From Dyella sp. AtDHG13 (lineage in GTDB: Bacteria > Pseudomonadota > Gammaproteobacteria > Xanthomonadales > Rhodanobacteraceae), in contig NZ_QICJ01000010.1 of assembly GCF_003201105.1 (NCBI RefSeq), positions 152,041-216,040 of the forward strand: a DNA stretch of 64,000 bases, given 5' to 3'. This document shows, in pieces, positions 42,671 through 51,717 of this stretch. The notes under the pieces were generated by a model. It saw nothing but the letters and a program-made list of their open reading frames with translations, did no database searches and had not been told where the DNA came from. Both the position numbers and the translations under genes were made by a program. Position 1 is the first letter of the stretch. Each line of letters starts with the position of its first letter.

Positions 42671-44158
42671 ATGAATCGACGTGACTTTCTTCGCCTCAGT
42701 GGCGCGGCCGGTGCGGCCGGGCTTCTCGGCACGCAGCTACCCAGCGCCCAGGCCGCTGCCACCGCAGCCACCGGAGCGCCGGGCGCCGCCCTGGCCAAGC
42801 CGGACTATGCGCTGCGCATCGCCCGGAGCCTGGTAGAGCTAGCGCCAGACCATATCGTGTCTACGACGACGTACAACGGACAGTTCCCGGGGCCGCTGAT
42901 TCGCCTGAAGGAAGGGCAGCCGGTGGTCATCGACGTGCACAACGACACCGACGTGCCCGAACAGCTGCACTGGCACGGCCAGTTCCTGCCCATCGCGGTC
43001 GATGGCGCCGCCGAGGAAGGCACGCCCTTCATCCCCGCCCACGGCATGCGCCGGCTGGCATTCACGCCCGGGCCGGCGGGGCTGCGCTTCTACCACACGC
43101 ATGTAGTGGCCGGCAGCGACCTGACCCGCGGGCAGTACAGCGGCCAGGTGGGCCCGGTCTATATCGAGCCGCGGCGCGAGCCGGGCCGGCACGACCGCGA
43201 AGTGTTCCTGGTGCTCAAGGAGTTCGATCCGTTCTTCAGCAAGGGCGGCGACATGGCGATGGATTTCCTCGCCCCCGGGCAACGTGATCGGTCGCTGGAT
43301 GAGGCCGGCGAGTCGGCGATGCAGGCTTCGCTGGCCAGCGGTGCCGCGCATGGCTACGAGGTCGGCTACCAGGCCTTCGCCATCAACGGCCGCATGCTCG
43401 GGCACGGCGACCCGGTGCGCGTGAAGGCGGGCGAGCGGGTGCTGTTCCACATCATCAACGGCAGCGCGACCGAGATCCGCAGCCTCGCCCTGCCCGGCCA
43501 CACGTTCAAGGTGGTGGCACTGGACGGTAACCCGGTGCCGAACGCCGCCGAGGTGCCGGTGCTGTGGCTCGGCACGGCCGAGCGCGTCAGCGTCATCGTG
43601 GAGATGAACCGGCCGGGCGTGTGGGTGCTCGGCGATCTGGCCGACGACGACCGCGAGCGCGGCATGGGCATCGTGGTCGAGTACGCCGGCCAGCAGGGCA
43701 AGCCGAAGTGGGAAGCGCCCAAGCCGTTTGCGTGGGACTACCGGCGCTTCGCGCTTCCCGGCGCGCAGGCGGGCAAGGTCGACGAGATCATCGAGATGAC
43801 GTTCGCCAAGCAGAACGCCGCCCAGCACGGCTTCAACCGCTGGACGATCAACGGCGAGGCGTTCGACATGCGGGCGATGAAGCCGAAGTTCCGCCTGCAG
43901 TACGGCAAGCGCTACCGCCTGCGCATGCACAACGCCAGCGACGACATCCACCCGATGCACCTGCATCGCCACAGTTTCGAGATCACCCGCATCGCGGGCC
44001 AGCCGACCGCGGGCATCCTGAAGGACGTCGCCATGCTGGGCGGCTATCAGACGATGGATATCGACTTTACCGCCGACCAGCGCGGGCTCTCGCTGTTCCA
44101 CTGCCACATGCAGCTGCACATGGATTACGGGTTCATGGCGCTGTTCGACTGCGCATGA
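42671..44158 (+). CDS. Tat-exported multicopper oxidase
   Basis: 495 residues. A twin-arginine signal MNRRDFLRLSGAAGAAGLLG is followed by three cupredoxin domains. Copper ligands are present as LHWHGQ, FYHTH, HPMHLHRHSF and FHCHMQLHMDYG. It oxidises metal ions or phenols in the periplasm, reducing oxygen to water. ATG 42671 is chosen because it starts the Tat signal. It ends overlapping chrA by ATGA. Confidence 0.93.
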   Translation: MNRRDFLRLSGAAGAAGLLGTQLPSAQAAATAATGAPGAALAKPDYALRIARSLVELAPDHIVSTTTYNGQFPGPLIRLKEGQPVVIDVHNDTDVPEQLHWHGQFLPIAVDGAAEEGTPFIPAHGMRRLAFTPGPAGLRFYHTHVVAGSDLTRGQYSGQVGPVYIEPRREPGRHDREVFLVLKEFDPFFSKGGDMAMDFLAPGQRDRSLDEAGESAMQASLASGAAHGYEVGYQAFAINGRMLGHGDPVRVKAGERVLFHIINGSATEIRSLALPGHTFKVVALDGNPVPNAAEVPVLWLGTAERVSVIVEMNRPGVWVLGDLADDDRERGMGIVVEYAGQQGKPKWEAPKPFAWDYRRFALPGAQAGKVDEIIEMTFAKQNAAQHGFNRWTINGEAFDMRAMKPKFRLQYGKRYRLRMHNASDDIHPMHLHRHSFEITRIAGQPTAGILKDVAMLGGYQTMDIDFTADQRGLSLFHCHMQLHMDYGFMALFDCA

Positions 44159-45378
44159 CCCTGGCCACCCGGGAGCCGGCCGGCACCGCGCCCCGTCGCG
44201 GCAGCGTGCGGGAAGTAGCCGCCGCGTTTCTCATGCTGGGGCTGACCTCGTTCGGCGGCCCGATCGCCCATCTGGGGTATTTCCATCGCGAGTTTGTCGA
44301 GCGGCGGCGCTGGATGGACGAGCGTCACTACGGACACCTGGTGGCGCTGTGCCAGTTTCTGCCCGGGCCGGCGAGCAGCCAGGTGGGTTTCTCTATGGGC
44401 CTGATCCGCGCCGGCTGGCTAGGTGGGTTGGCAGCGTTCGTCTGCTTCACGCTGCCCTCGGCCATGTTGCTGTTTGCGTTCGCGGCGCTGAGCGAGCGAC
44501 TGCACAGCCCGCTGGGGCTGGCCGCGATCCACGGGCTCAAGCTCGTGGCGGTGGCCGTGGTGGGCCAAGGCGTGTACGCCATGGCCGGCCGGCTCGCGCC
44601 GGACCGCAATCGGGCGCTGCTGGCCGCGGCGGCGGCCGGACTGGTCGCGATCAGCAACAGCGCCATGATGCAGCTTGGCGTGGTCGCCGGCAGCGCCATC
44701 GCCGGGCTGTGGCTGTGCCGCAAGGTCGAGCATGCGGCGGGCGATCGCTTCCCGCTGGTCTACGGCAAGCGCGCCGGCGGCGGTCTGCTCGTGGCGTTTG
44801 CTGGCCTGCTGACGCTGGCCCTGGTGGTACCGGCCGGGTGGCCCGAACTGCTGCAGGTGGGCGCAGCGTTCTATCGCAGCGGTGCGCTGGTGTTCGGCGG
44901 CGGCCACGTGGTGCTGCCCTTGCTGCAGCATGACGTGGTCGGCCCTGGCTGGGTCAGCAAGGACGCCTTTCTGGCCGGCTACGGCGCGGCCCAGGCGGTG
45001 CCAGGTCCGATGTTCAGTTTTGCCGCCTACCTGGGCGACCAGCTCCACGGCGGCCGCGGCGGCATCGCCGGCGCGGCCATCGGCATCGTCGGGATCTTCC
45101 TGCCGGGCTTGCTGCTGGTGGCCGGCGCGTTGCCGTTCTGGCAATCGCTGGCGCAGCGCGAGGCGGCGGCGCGCATGCTCGCCGGCGTCAATGCCGCCGT
45201 GGTCGGGTTGCTTGCCGCGGCGCTCTATAACCCGGTGTGGGTGAGCGCGGTGCTGTCGCCGCGCGACTTCGCCATCGCACTGGTGGGCTTCGCCATGCTG
45301 GTCGGGGCGCGTTGGTCGCCGCTGATCGTGGTGGCGTGGTGTGTGTTAACGCCCATGACAACGCAGCTGATTGGGTAG
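44155..45378 (+). CDS. chrA: Chromate transporter ChrA
   Basis: 407 residues with two homologous CHR domains (residues ~20-190 and ~220-400), the bidomain form. Motifs LTSFGGPIAHLGYFHREFVE, CQFLPGPASSQVGFSMG, and in the second half FGGGHVVLPLLQHD and QAVPGPMFSFAAYLG are characteristic. It exports chromate driven by the proton gradient. ATGA overlap with the oxidase gene. Last gene of the PadR operon. Its location between fluoride units suggests insertion into the island. Confidence 0.95.
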   Translation: MTLATREPAGTAPRRGSVREVAAAFLMLGLTSFGGPIAHLGYFHREFVERRRWMDERHYGHLVALCQFLPGPASSQVGFSMGLIRAGWLGGLAAFVCFTLPSAMLLFAFAALSERLHSPLGLAAIHGLKLVAVAVVGQGVYAMAGRLAPDRNRALLAAAAAGLVAISNSAMMQLGVVAGSAIAGLWLCRKVEHAAGDRFPLVYGKRAGGGLLVAFAGLLTLALVVPAGWPELLQVGAAFYRSGALVFGGGHVVLPLLQHDVVGPGWVSKDAFLAGYGAAQAVPGPMFSFAAYLGDQLHGGRGGIAGAAIGIVGIFLPGLLLVAGALPFWQSLAQREAAARMLAGVNAAVVGLLAAALYNPVWVSAVLSPRDFAIALVGFAMLVGARWSPLIVVAWCVLTPMTTQLIG

Positions 45379-45462
45379 ATGGCAGGGGCTGGATTCCAGG
45401 GCATTCAAAGGCCACCGCCAAGGCATCGTCGGGGATCCCAAGGCAATCGTTGCCATATGACG

Positions 45463-45651
45463 TCATCGCGCCTCCTGCGCTGACCCGGTGGTGCGTGCAT
45501 GACGCGAATCATCTTCGGTATGCAAGTAGATCGACGTCATCGCAATCGAACTATGCCGAGGATACTGCTGAATATGATGTGGCGGCATGCCGTAGTCGGC
45601 TTCATGGGAGGCGACGGTATGGCGAAGCCAGTGCGTCGAGACGCGGCAGAG
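45463..45651 (-). pseudogene. Tyrosine recombinase (integrase) C-terminal remnant
   Basis: Minus strand frame encodes STHWLRHTVASHEADYG, then YPRHSSIAMTSIYLH. This keeps the integrase box R-H (LRHT), a degenerate G-H box (RHSSIA) and the catalytic tyrosine (IYLH). An in-frame stop lies upstream at 45652-45654 and the frame ends at 45463, so only ~60 residues survive. It is a decayed mobile-element scar between chrA and the orphan fluoride riboswitch. Confidence 0.75.
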
Positions 45652-45872
45652 TTAAGCGGCCGCGCGGATTGTTGTACCTCCTAGGCAGTGGTGACACGCC
45701 GGAAAGCATCGTTGACGACCAAATACACCGCTGTCGGCGTCAGTGGCTGGGGCAAGCGATTTGGGCATGGGCGGGGACTCGCGCTACGTTGCAGTCGTGC
45801 GCCGTTGCCTCATCTACTCCTCCAGGATTCGCTAGGCGAAACCTGTCGAGTCGCGCGGGAACAAGCGCGTTC

Positions 45873-45925
45873 GATAGGCATCATCAGCCTTATGGCGGGT
45901 GTACACAGGGAGGCATGCCATCTCC
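45873..45925 (-). promoter_or_regulatory. Fluoride riboswitch 4 (crcB motif), orphan
   Basis: Minus strand GGAGATGGCATGCCTCC ... ACCCGCC ... GGCTGATGATGCCTATC keeps the aptamer core. Downstream on the minus strand there is a good ribosome site (GGAGGAG) but only a nine-codon frame, then the integrase remnant. No fluoride-related gene is left under it, so its former target was probably lost or replaced. Confidence 0.85.
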
Positions 45926-46152
45926 CGGGCGGGGAGATAGTCGAGGCCGCTTCGGGGCGGCAAGCACGCGTGCGGGGGGCGGTGGCGGGTGATCGCAGCG
46001 TGCGGTTGCGTGCAGCCTGCGCGACGGGTCCTGCCCAAAGGCGCAGGCTGGTCGATCGCACGGTCATGGCATCCTTCAATTGGCTACGCCAGGATCGTCG
46101 GATATCAGCACGCTGGCATTCATCGGCACGCATGGTATCTTTCGTCGCGTCA
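45926..46152. other. Intergenic stretch between two fluoride riboswitches
   Basis: No coding sequence that I can support. It separates the minus-strand riboswitch 4 from the plus-strand riboswitch 5 and probably holds the divergent promoters. Confidence 0.45.
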
Positions 46153-46200
46153 GGCGATGGAGTCCGCCTCCGACCGCCCCCAGGGCTGATGACTCCTACA
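46153..46200 (+). promoter_or_regulatory. Fluoride riboswitch 5 (crcB motif)
   Basis: Plus strand GGCGATGGAGTCCGCC, GACCGCC and GGGCTGATGACTCCTAC. The pairing GGnGATGG / TGATGACTCC is the alternate fluoride consensus with covarying bases (GAGTC paired with GACTC). The ribosome site of the next gene is ~20 bases downstream, so it probably acts on translation initiation. It controls the hydrogenase-like operon. Confidence 0.93.
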
Positions 46201-46231
46201 GGCAGCGCACGCGACCCTTCTGGAGCCGCCC

Positions 46232-46366
46232 ATGACCTGTATTGCCCCCCTTCTGACGATCTTCCTCGCCGCATCGGTGCTCAGCGGCCGGCGCGGGCGC
46301 CAGCCAGTTCGCGTCGTGGCCCGCAGGGTGCGCCGCTCTCCCGAGACATCCCGTTTGCGCGACTGA
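46232..46366 (+). CDS. 44-residue peptide between riboswitch 5 and the membrane complex operon
   Basis: ATG 46232 follows TGGAG (46221-46225) at a good distance and ends at TGA 46366, ten bases before the HyfC-like start. The peptide has a short hydrophobic stretch (IAPLLTIFLAASVLSG) and then a very basic tail with nine arginines. It may be a leader peptide or a small membrane subunit. No homologue recognised. Confidence 0.5.
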   Translation: MTCIAPLLTIFLAASVLSGRRGRQPVRVVARRVRRSPETSRLRD

Positions 46367-46375
46367 CCCGGCGTC

Positions 46376-47317
46376 ATGCGCGACATCCTCGACCAGATCG
46401 CGCAGGTAGCCGCAGTGGTGCTGCTGTCGCCGCTGCTGCAGGGGTTCATCCTGCGCTACGAGGAGCGCGCGCAGCGGGGGCAGGGGCCCTCGCTGCTGCA
46501 GCCGTATCGCGACCTGTTCAAGCTGTTCCGCAAGCAGCAACTGGTGCCAGTGACCGCGAGTTGGGTGTTCTGGAGCGCCCCGGTGGTGGCGTTTACCGCG
46601 ATGCTCACCGTGCCGATCCTGATCCCGGTTCTGACGGATTTTCCGCTGCCGCAGTCGGACATGGGCGACATTCTCGGCGGTGGCCTGGTGCTCACCCTGG
46701 GTACGTTTTTCGTGAATCTCGCCGCGCTGGATACCGGCAGTGCCTACGGCGGTATCGGTGCGAGTCGCACGGTGATGATCGCGATCCTTGCCGAGCCGAT
46801 CCTGATTCTGGTGTTCGTCGGCATCACGCTGATGGCGCACGCCATGCTGCCGTTCGTGGTCAATCACCTACTTGTGGCCCGACCCGAGGTGTACTGGAGC
46901 CCCACCCACCTGTTCCTGATCGCCGCCTTCTTCGTGCTGCTGCTGACCGAGACGGATCGCCTGCCGATTCACTCCAGCACGCATATCGAGGTCTACATGA
47001 TCGAGGAGGCGCGGGTGCTGGAGTATTCCGGGCCATTGCTGGCGCTGCTGAAGTGGTCGTCGATGATGAAGCAGTTCATTCTCTACACCATCTTCTGCCA
47101 CGTGCTGCTGCTGCCCTGGGGCCTGTCGAAGCTGGGCACGGCGATGGGGTTGGCCGGTGCCGTGCTGGGCATTGCGATCAAGTTCGCCCTGGTGGCGTGC
47201 GCGGTGGTCGGGGTGGAGACCGCGCAGTCGCGCCTGCGCTTCTACCGCTACCAGGAACCGCTGGCTGCCGCCTTCCTGCTCGCCGTGCTGGCCATCGTGG
47301 CCAACCAGATCCGGTGA
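46376..47317 (+). CDS. HyfC/HycD-like (NuoH-type) membrane subunit
   Basis: 313 residues, about eight membrane helices. Typical of the complex I subunit 1 / formate-hydrogenlyase subunit 4 family: GFILRYEERAQRGQGPSLLQPYRDLFKLFRK at the start and PIHSSTHIEVYMIEEARVLEYSG in the middle, where quinone/proton-linked acidic residues lie. It forms the membrane anchor between the soluble arm and the ion pumps. First main gene of the riboswitch 5 operon, six bases before the next gene. Confidence 0.9.
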   Translation: MRDILDQIAQVAAVVLLSPLLQGFILRYEERAQRGQGPSLLQPYRDLFKLFRKQQLVPVTASWVFWSAPVVAFTAMLTVPILIPVLTDFPLPQSDMGDILGGGLVLTLGTFFVNLAALDTGSAYGGIGASRTVMIAILAEPILILVFVGITLMAHAMLPFVVNHLLVARPEVYWSPTHLFLIAAFFVLLLTETDRLPIHSSTHIEVYMIEEARVLEYSGPLLALLKWSSMMKQFILYTIFCHVLLLPWGLSKLGTAMGLAGAVLGIAIKFALVACAVVGVETAQSRLRFYRYQEPLAAAFLLAVLAIVANQIR

Positions 47318-47322
47318 CCGCC

Positions 47323-48003
47323 ATGCTTGCCGCCCACCTCTCACCCTTGGCCGCCTCGCTGTTCAGTCTGCTGGCGATCGGTAGCCTGTTGATGGCGTTC
47401 GTGATGCTGGGGTCGCGCTGGCTCAAGGATTACATGCTGGCGTTTGCCGCGCAGTCCTGGCTGATCGGGCTGCTGTCCGCCACCGTGGCCTACTACGGGG
47501 GATACACCGAGCTGTACTGGGTGGCCGGCTTGACCGTGCTGTTCCGCGGCCTGGTGCTGCCATGGCTGATCCTCAGGATCCTGCGGCGATTGAACACCGC
47601 GCGTGAAGTGCGCGAGTTGCTCAGCACGTCGACGACGCTGGTGATCGGTGCTGGCGCGGTGGTGTTTGCACTGGTGGTCGCCGTTCGGCTCGCCGACGAT
47701 TTGGGACTGAACTCCAACGTGGTGGTGCTCGCACTCACCGTGATGTTTTCGATGAAGCTGATCGGCTTCCTGATGCTGACGCTCCGCCACGAGGCGATCA
47801 GTCACATCCTTGGCATCCTGGTGCTGGAAAACGGGATCTTTCTGGGTACGCAGATCTTGATGCCCGGCATGCCGCTGATGATCGAGCTGGTGCTGCTGTT
47901 CGACCTGCTGGTGGCCGTCGCCTGTTTCGGGGTGCTGGTGCGCTACCTGCTGACTCATATCGGCAGCACCAGCAGTCATGAGCTGCGGAGATTGACCGGA
48001 TGA
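47323..48003 (+). CDS. HyfE-like (NuoK-type) membrane subunit
   Basis: 226 residues, six to seven helices. C-terminal part GILVLENGIFLGTQILMPGMPLMIELVLLFDLLV is characteristic of HyfE. Small ion-channel subunit next to the antiporter-like subunits. ATG 47323; the stop overlaps the next ATG (ATGA). Confidence 0.88.
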   Translation: MLAAHLSPLAASLFSLLAIGSLLMAFVMLGSRWLKDYMLAFAAQSWLIGLLSATVAYYGGYTELYWVAGLTVLFRGLVLPWLILRILRRLNTAREVRELLSTSTTLVIGAGAVVFALVVAVRLADDLGLNSNVVVLALTVMFSMKLIGFLMLTLRHEAISHILGILVLENGIFLGTQILMPGMPLMIELVLLFDLLVAVACFGVLVRYLLTHIGSTSSHELRRLTG

Positions 48004-49466
48004 GCGCATCGCTGCATGTCGCGCTGCTCTGGCTCGCACCGGCCCTGGCCGTCGTGCTGGGGCTTGCGCTGCGCCGGGCTCGCGTCAGCGAGTGGCTCAA
48101 CCTGGCGTCCGCCGTGGCGGTGTTCGTACTCGCCGCGCCGCTGCCGTTCCAGTTCGTTGCACCGGTCACGCTGCTTCATGGCTATCTGATCGTCGACGCG
48201 CTGGGTTCCTGGGTCGTGCTTTGCGTCGCGATCGTCTACCTGCTGTCCTCGATCTACGCGATCGCTTACATGCGGCAGGCGGCGCACAGCGAAGGACAGC
48301 TGCCGGTCTTCTACGCGCTGTTCGCCGGCTTCGCGCTGAGCATGCTGGTCGCGCCGCTGGTCAACAGCGTGGGCGTCTACTGGATCGCGATCGAGCTGAC
48401 CACCCTGATCAGCACCTTCCTGGTCGGCTTCGAGCGCAACGCCGAGAGCATGGAGGCGGCGTGGAAGTACATCATCGTGGTGTCCTCCGGCATCAGCCTG
48501 GCGCTGCTCGGTACGGCGCTGCTGTACTGGGGCGGCAGCTTCGTCTACGGCGAGACCTACATGCTCAGCTGGTCGACGCTGGTGGCAGCGGCGCCGCATA
48601 TGCCGCCGGTGTTGCTGAAGATGGGTTTCCTGCTCGTGCTGATCGGCTACGGCACCAAGGTCGGCCTGGCGCCCATGCACACCTGGCTGCCCGATGCCCA
48701 TAGCGAAGGCCCGGCGCCGGTCTCGGCGATGCTCTCCGGTGCGCTGCTCAATACCGCCATGGTCGGCATCGTGCGACTGCTGGCGGTGACGGACGCGGCC
48801 GGGCACGGCCAGCTGCCGCATCTGGCACTGGTGGTACTGGGGGTGTTTTCGCTGGTGGTCGGTGCGCTGTTCATCGTGCGGCAGCGGCAGGTCAAGCGCC
48901 TGATGGCGTATTCCAGCGTGGAACACATGGGCGTGCTGGCGTTGGGCTTCGGCTTCGGTGGGCCGCTGGGCATCGCCGGCGCCATGTATCACATGCTCAA
49001 TCACTCGCTGGCCAAGCCGCTGCTGTTCTTCGGTGCAGGCAATGCCATGCAGCGCTTCGGCAGCAAGCGCATGGACGACATGCGCGGCATGTGGCGGGAG
49101 TTTCCGGTATCCGGGGCGATCTGGCTGTGCGGCGCCGTGGCGATCACCGGCGCGCCTCCTTTCGGACTGTTCCTCAGCGAGTTCACCATCCTGCGCGCCG
49201 GCTGGGACGGCCCCCATCGCTGGGCTGCCATCGTCATGCTGGTGCTGCTGATCGCGATCTTCGTGGCGTTCCTCAACCATTTCCGAGCGATGTATCTCGG
49301 CGAAGTATCGGAGCCGGCGAACCGGACCCCGATCGGCGGTGCCGCCTGGCGCGTCCTGCCCATGGCCCTGGCGCTGGGGGCGCTGTTGATCCTGGGGTTG
49401 TGGTGGCCACCCTCGTGGCAGTCCGTGTTCAGTGGCATCGCGCAGGGCCTGGGAGTGCGGCCATGA
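48000..49466 (+). CDS. HyfF-like (NuoN/NuoL-type) antiporter-like subunit
   Basis: 488 residues, about 14 helices. Contains the Mrp/complex I signature with GYGTKVGLAPMHTWLPDAHSEGPAPVSAMLSG and QVKRLMAYSSVEHMG, including the conserved Lys and His used for proton transfer. Overlaps both neighbours by ATGA. Likely a proton or sodium pump. Confidence 0.93.
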   Translation: MSASLHVALLWLAPALAVVLGLALRRARVSEWLNLASAVAVFVLAAPLPFQFVAPVTLLHGYLIVDALGSWVVLCVAIVYLLSSIYAIAYMRQAAHSEGQLPVFYALFAGFALSMLVAPLVNSVGVYWIAIELTTLISTFLVGFERNAESMEAAWKYIIVVSSGISLALLGTALLYWGGSFVYGETYMLSWSTLVAAAPHMPPVLLKMGFLLVLIGYGTKVGLAPMHTWLPDAHSEGPAPVSAMLSGALLNTAMVGIVRLLAVTDAAGHGQLPHLALVVLGVFSLVVGALFIVRQRQVKRLMAYSSVEHMGVLALGFGFGGPLGIAGAMYHMLNHSLAKPLLFFGAGNAMQRFGSKRMDDMRGMWREFPVSGAIWLCGAVAITGAPPFGLFLSEFTILRAGWDGPHRWAAIVMLVLLIAIFVAFLNHFRAMYLGEVSEPANRTPIGGAAWRVLPMALALGALLILGLWWPPSWQSVFSGIAQGLGVRP

Positions 49467-50902
49467 GCGTCCGTCTGCAGATGCTGGTGCTAGACGCGGC
49501 CGCGCTGGAGTCGCGCGTCGAGCAGTTGCTTGCCGATGGTGGGCGGATGCAGATGGCTTACGCGTGGCGGTCCGCGCCTGACGCGATCGAGGTTCGCTAT
49601 CTCGCCGCACCGGCGGCCGGCCAACCGTTCGAGGTGTGGTGCGTGCGGCCTGTCGATGACGCGTTGCCGAGTCTGGCCACGCGTGCACCGCTGCTGGGCT
49701 GGTACGAGCGGGAAATGCAGGATCTGCATGGCCTGAGTTTTCGCGGCCATCCCGAGCCGCATCCGCTGGTGATCGACCGCTCGAACGGCATGCCGCGCGC
49801 TCCCCTGGTGCTCCCGGAAGCCGTTGATCCCCAAGCGCAATGGCTCGGGTTCGGCCCTGTCCGGGCCGACGTGATGGAGTCCGGCCAGTTCCTGTTCCTC
49901 TACATCGGCGAAGCGATCGTGCACTACGTGCCGCGGTTGTTCCTGAAGCACAGAGGTATGGAAGCGCGTTTCGAGGGGTTGTCGCCCACGCACGGATGCG
50001 TGCTGGCCGAGCGGGTGTCGGGCGTGGGTAGCGTGGCGCATGCGCTGGCCTACTGCCAGGCGGTAGAGCACGCCGCCGGCTGCGAGGTTCCGCGCCGCGC
50101 CCGGCAATGGCGCGTCCTGGTGGCCGAGCTGGAGCGCATCTACAACCACCTGCATTACTTCGGGGCGCTGGCCGATGCGACCACCCTGAAGGTCGGCCAG
50201 GCCGAGGGGCGCCTGCTGGAGGAGCGGGCCAAGCAATTGGCCGGGCAACTCACCGGCCAGCGTTTCATGCGCAATGTGCTGTGTCCCGGCGGCCTGCGCC
50301 GCGAGATGGTCGTGCCTCCCGGCTGGCCCGAACACCTGCTGGCGCTGCGCAAGGAAGTCGAGGGCTACCTTGCGCAGCTCGAGCGCACCACCAGCTACCT
50401 GGACCGCCTGATCACCACCGGCGTGCTGCCGCGCGAGGTCGCTTTCGACCAGGGCGCGACCGGACCGATCGAGCGTGCCTCGGGACTGGACCGCGACCTG
50501 CGTCGCGACCATCCGTATGCAGCCTACGACGAGCTGACCGTGCCGGTGCCGCTTGCCGAGTCCGGCGACGCCCATGCCCGGGCCAAGGTGCGCGCCGCCG
50601 AGTTGCTGGCCAGTTTCGATCTGCTGGAAATCCTGCTGCCCCGGCTCGCCACCGGACCGTGCCGCGTGGCCTGCGAGGCGCCACCAGGCAGCTTCGGCCT
50701 GGGCTGGGCGGAAACGCCGCGTGGGTCGCTGTATTACGCGGTGCACGTAGGGCCAGACGGCGCGCTGGCGCGAGTGAAGGTCAAGTCGCCGTCCTTCTCG
50801 AACTGGCGTGCGTTTCCCTTCACCGTGCACCAGACCAACATGATGGATTACGCGATCAACGAGGCTAGCTTCGGCCTCACCATCGCCGGCTGCGACCGCT
50901 AG
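49463..50902 (+). CDS. HyfG-like NuoCD fusion subunit lacking NiFe ligands
   Basis: 479 residues: NuoC-type N-domain (YEREMQDLHGLSFRGHPEP) fused to NuoD/large-hydrogenase domain (RLFLKHRGMEARFEGLSPTH). In active hydrogenase-3/4 the site would be RxCGxC; here it is R184-V-S-G-V-G189. At the C-terminus DPCxxC is replaced by GLTIAG (471-476). All four NiFe cysteines are therefore gone, so it cannot hold the NiFe centre. It resembles the energy-converting-hydrogenase-related (Ehr) complexes. ATGA overlap with hyfF. Quinone or ferredoxin chemistry is possible. Confidence 0.9.
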   Translation: MSVRLQMLVLDAAALESRVEQLLADGGRMQMAYAWRSAPDAIEVRYLAAPAAGQPFEVWCVRPVDDALPSLATRAPLLGWYEREMQDLHGLSFRGHPEPHPLVIDRSNGMPRAPLVLPEAVDPQAQWLGFGPVRADVMESGQFLFLYIGEAIVHYVPRLFLKHRGMEARFEGLSPTHGCVLAERVSGVGSVAHALAYCQAVEHAAGCEVPRRARQWRVLVAELERIYNHLHYFGALADATTLKVGQAEGRLLEERAKQLAGQLTGQRFMRNVLCPGGLRREMVVPPGWPEHLLALRKEVEGYLAQLERTTSYLDRLITTGVLPREVAFDQGATGPIERASGLDRDLRRDHPYAAYDELTVPVPLAESGDAHARAKVRAAELLASFDLLEILLPRLATGPCRVACEAPPGSFGLGWAETPRGSLYYAVHVGPDGALARVKVKSPSFSNWRAFPFTVHQTNMMDYAINEASFGLTIAGCDR

Positions 50903-50910
50903 GAGGATCG

Positions 50911-51717
50911 ATGCCGTTGTGGACGTTGCGAGGACTGGGTCAGGGCAAGGCCACCACCGGGTGGCCAAAGGATCCTGCTGCGCATGGCCAGCAGGGCACC
51001 ATCGGCATGCCGAGCGTCGGTGCCGACCGTTGCACCGAGGACTGCCACCGCTGCGCCGATGCCTGCCCGACGCAGGCCATCACGCTGGATACGCGAGGCC
51101 ATCTGGAAACGCTCGATTACGGTCGATGCGTCAATTGCCAGCTGTGCGTCGAAACCTGCCCCGCAGGCACCTTGCAGCCGGGCAGCGAGTGGGCGTTCGG
51201 CGTGCGCGACCGCGTGGATCTGCAATGGTCGCTGGACCCGGATCCGCGGCCGCCGGAGGTGCGCCTGGCCTCGCATATCGAACGCAGCTTCCGCGGCAGT
51301 CTCCATGTGCGGCACGTCGATGCCGGCTCGTGCAACGGCTGCGAGTCCGAACTGCAGGCGCTCAACAATCCGTTCTACAACCTGCACCGGCTGGGGATCT
51401 TTTTCACGGCGTCGCCGCGTGCGGCCGATCTGCTGCTGGTCACCGGCACCGTAACCACGGGCATGCACGAACCCTTGCTGGCGGCGTGGGAAGCCATGCC
51501 CGAACCCAAGCGTGTGCTGGCGTGCGGCACCTGCGCAGTGAGTGGCGGCGTATGCGGCGGCACCGAGACGAGCGGCCACGGGCTGGAGGGGGTGCTGCCG
51601 GTGGACGTGTGGCTGCCGGGCTGTCCGCCCAATCCTGCCGCCATCATCGAGGCGTTGCTGATGCTGCTGGAGCGCAAACCGCAACGTATCCATGGGGGGC
51701 GTGTCCATGAGCGCTGA
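50911..51717 (+). CDS. Fused ferredoxin + HyfI/NuoB-like subunit
   Basis: 268 residues. The N-terminal half has two [4Fe-4S] sets: C41-x3-C45-x2-C48-x3-C52P and C73-x2-C76-x2-C79-x3-C83P. The C-terminal half is a NuoB/HycG domain with SCNGCESEL, CGTCAVSGG and PGCPPNP, the ligands of the proximal [4Fe-4S] cluster. So the electron-transfer chain is intact even though the NiFe site is lost. HyfH and HyfI are separate in E. coli; here they are fused. Starts 8 bases after the large subunit. Confidence 0.93.
   Translation: MPLWTLRGLGQGKATTGWPKDPAAHGQQGTIGMPSVGADRCTEDCHRCADACPTQAITLDTRGHLETLDYGRCVNCQLCVETCPAGTLQPGSEWAFGVRDRVDLQWSLDPDPRPPEVRLASHIERSFRGSLHVRHVDAGSCNGCESELQALNNPFYNLHRLGIFFTASPRAADLLLVTGTVTTGMHEPLLAAWEAMPEPKRVLACGTCAVSGGVCGGTETSGHGLEGVLPVDVWLPGCPPNPAAIIEALLMLLERKPQRIHGGRVHER

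Noticed and set aside
45688..47322. Extended N-terminus for the HyfE-like protein
   Set aside because: The open frame upstream is a shadow over riboswitches and the HyfC-like gene; ATG 47323 gives the normal length.
49463..50902. Calling this subunit an active NiFe hydrogenase large subunit
   Set aside because: Both cysteine pairs that hold the NiFe centre are replaced, so hydrogenase activity is not supported.
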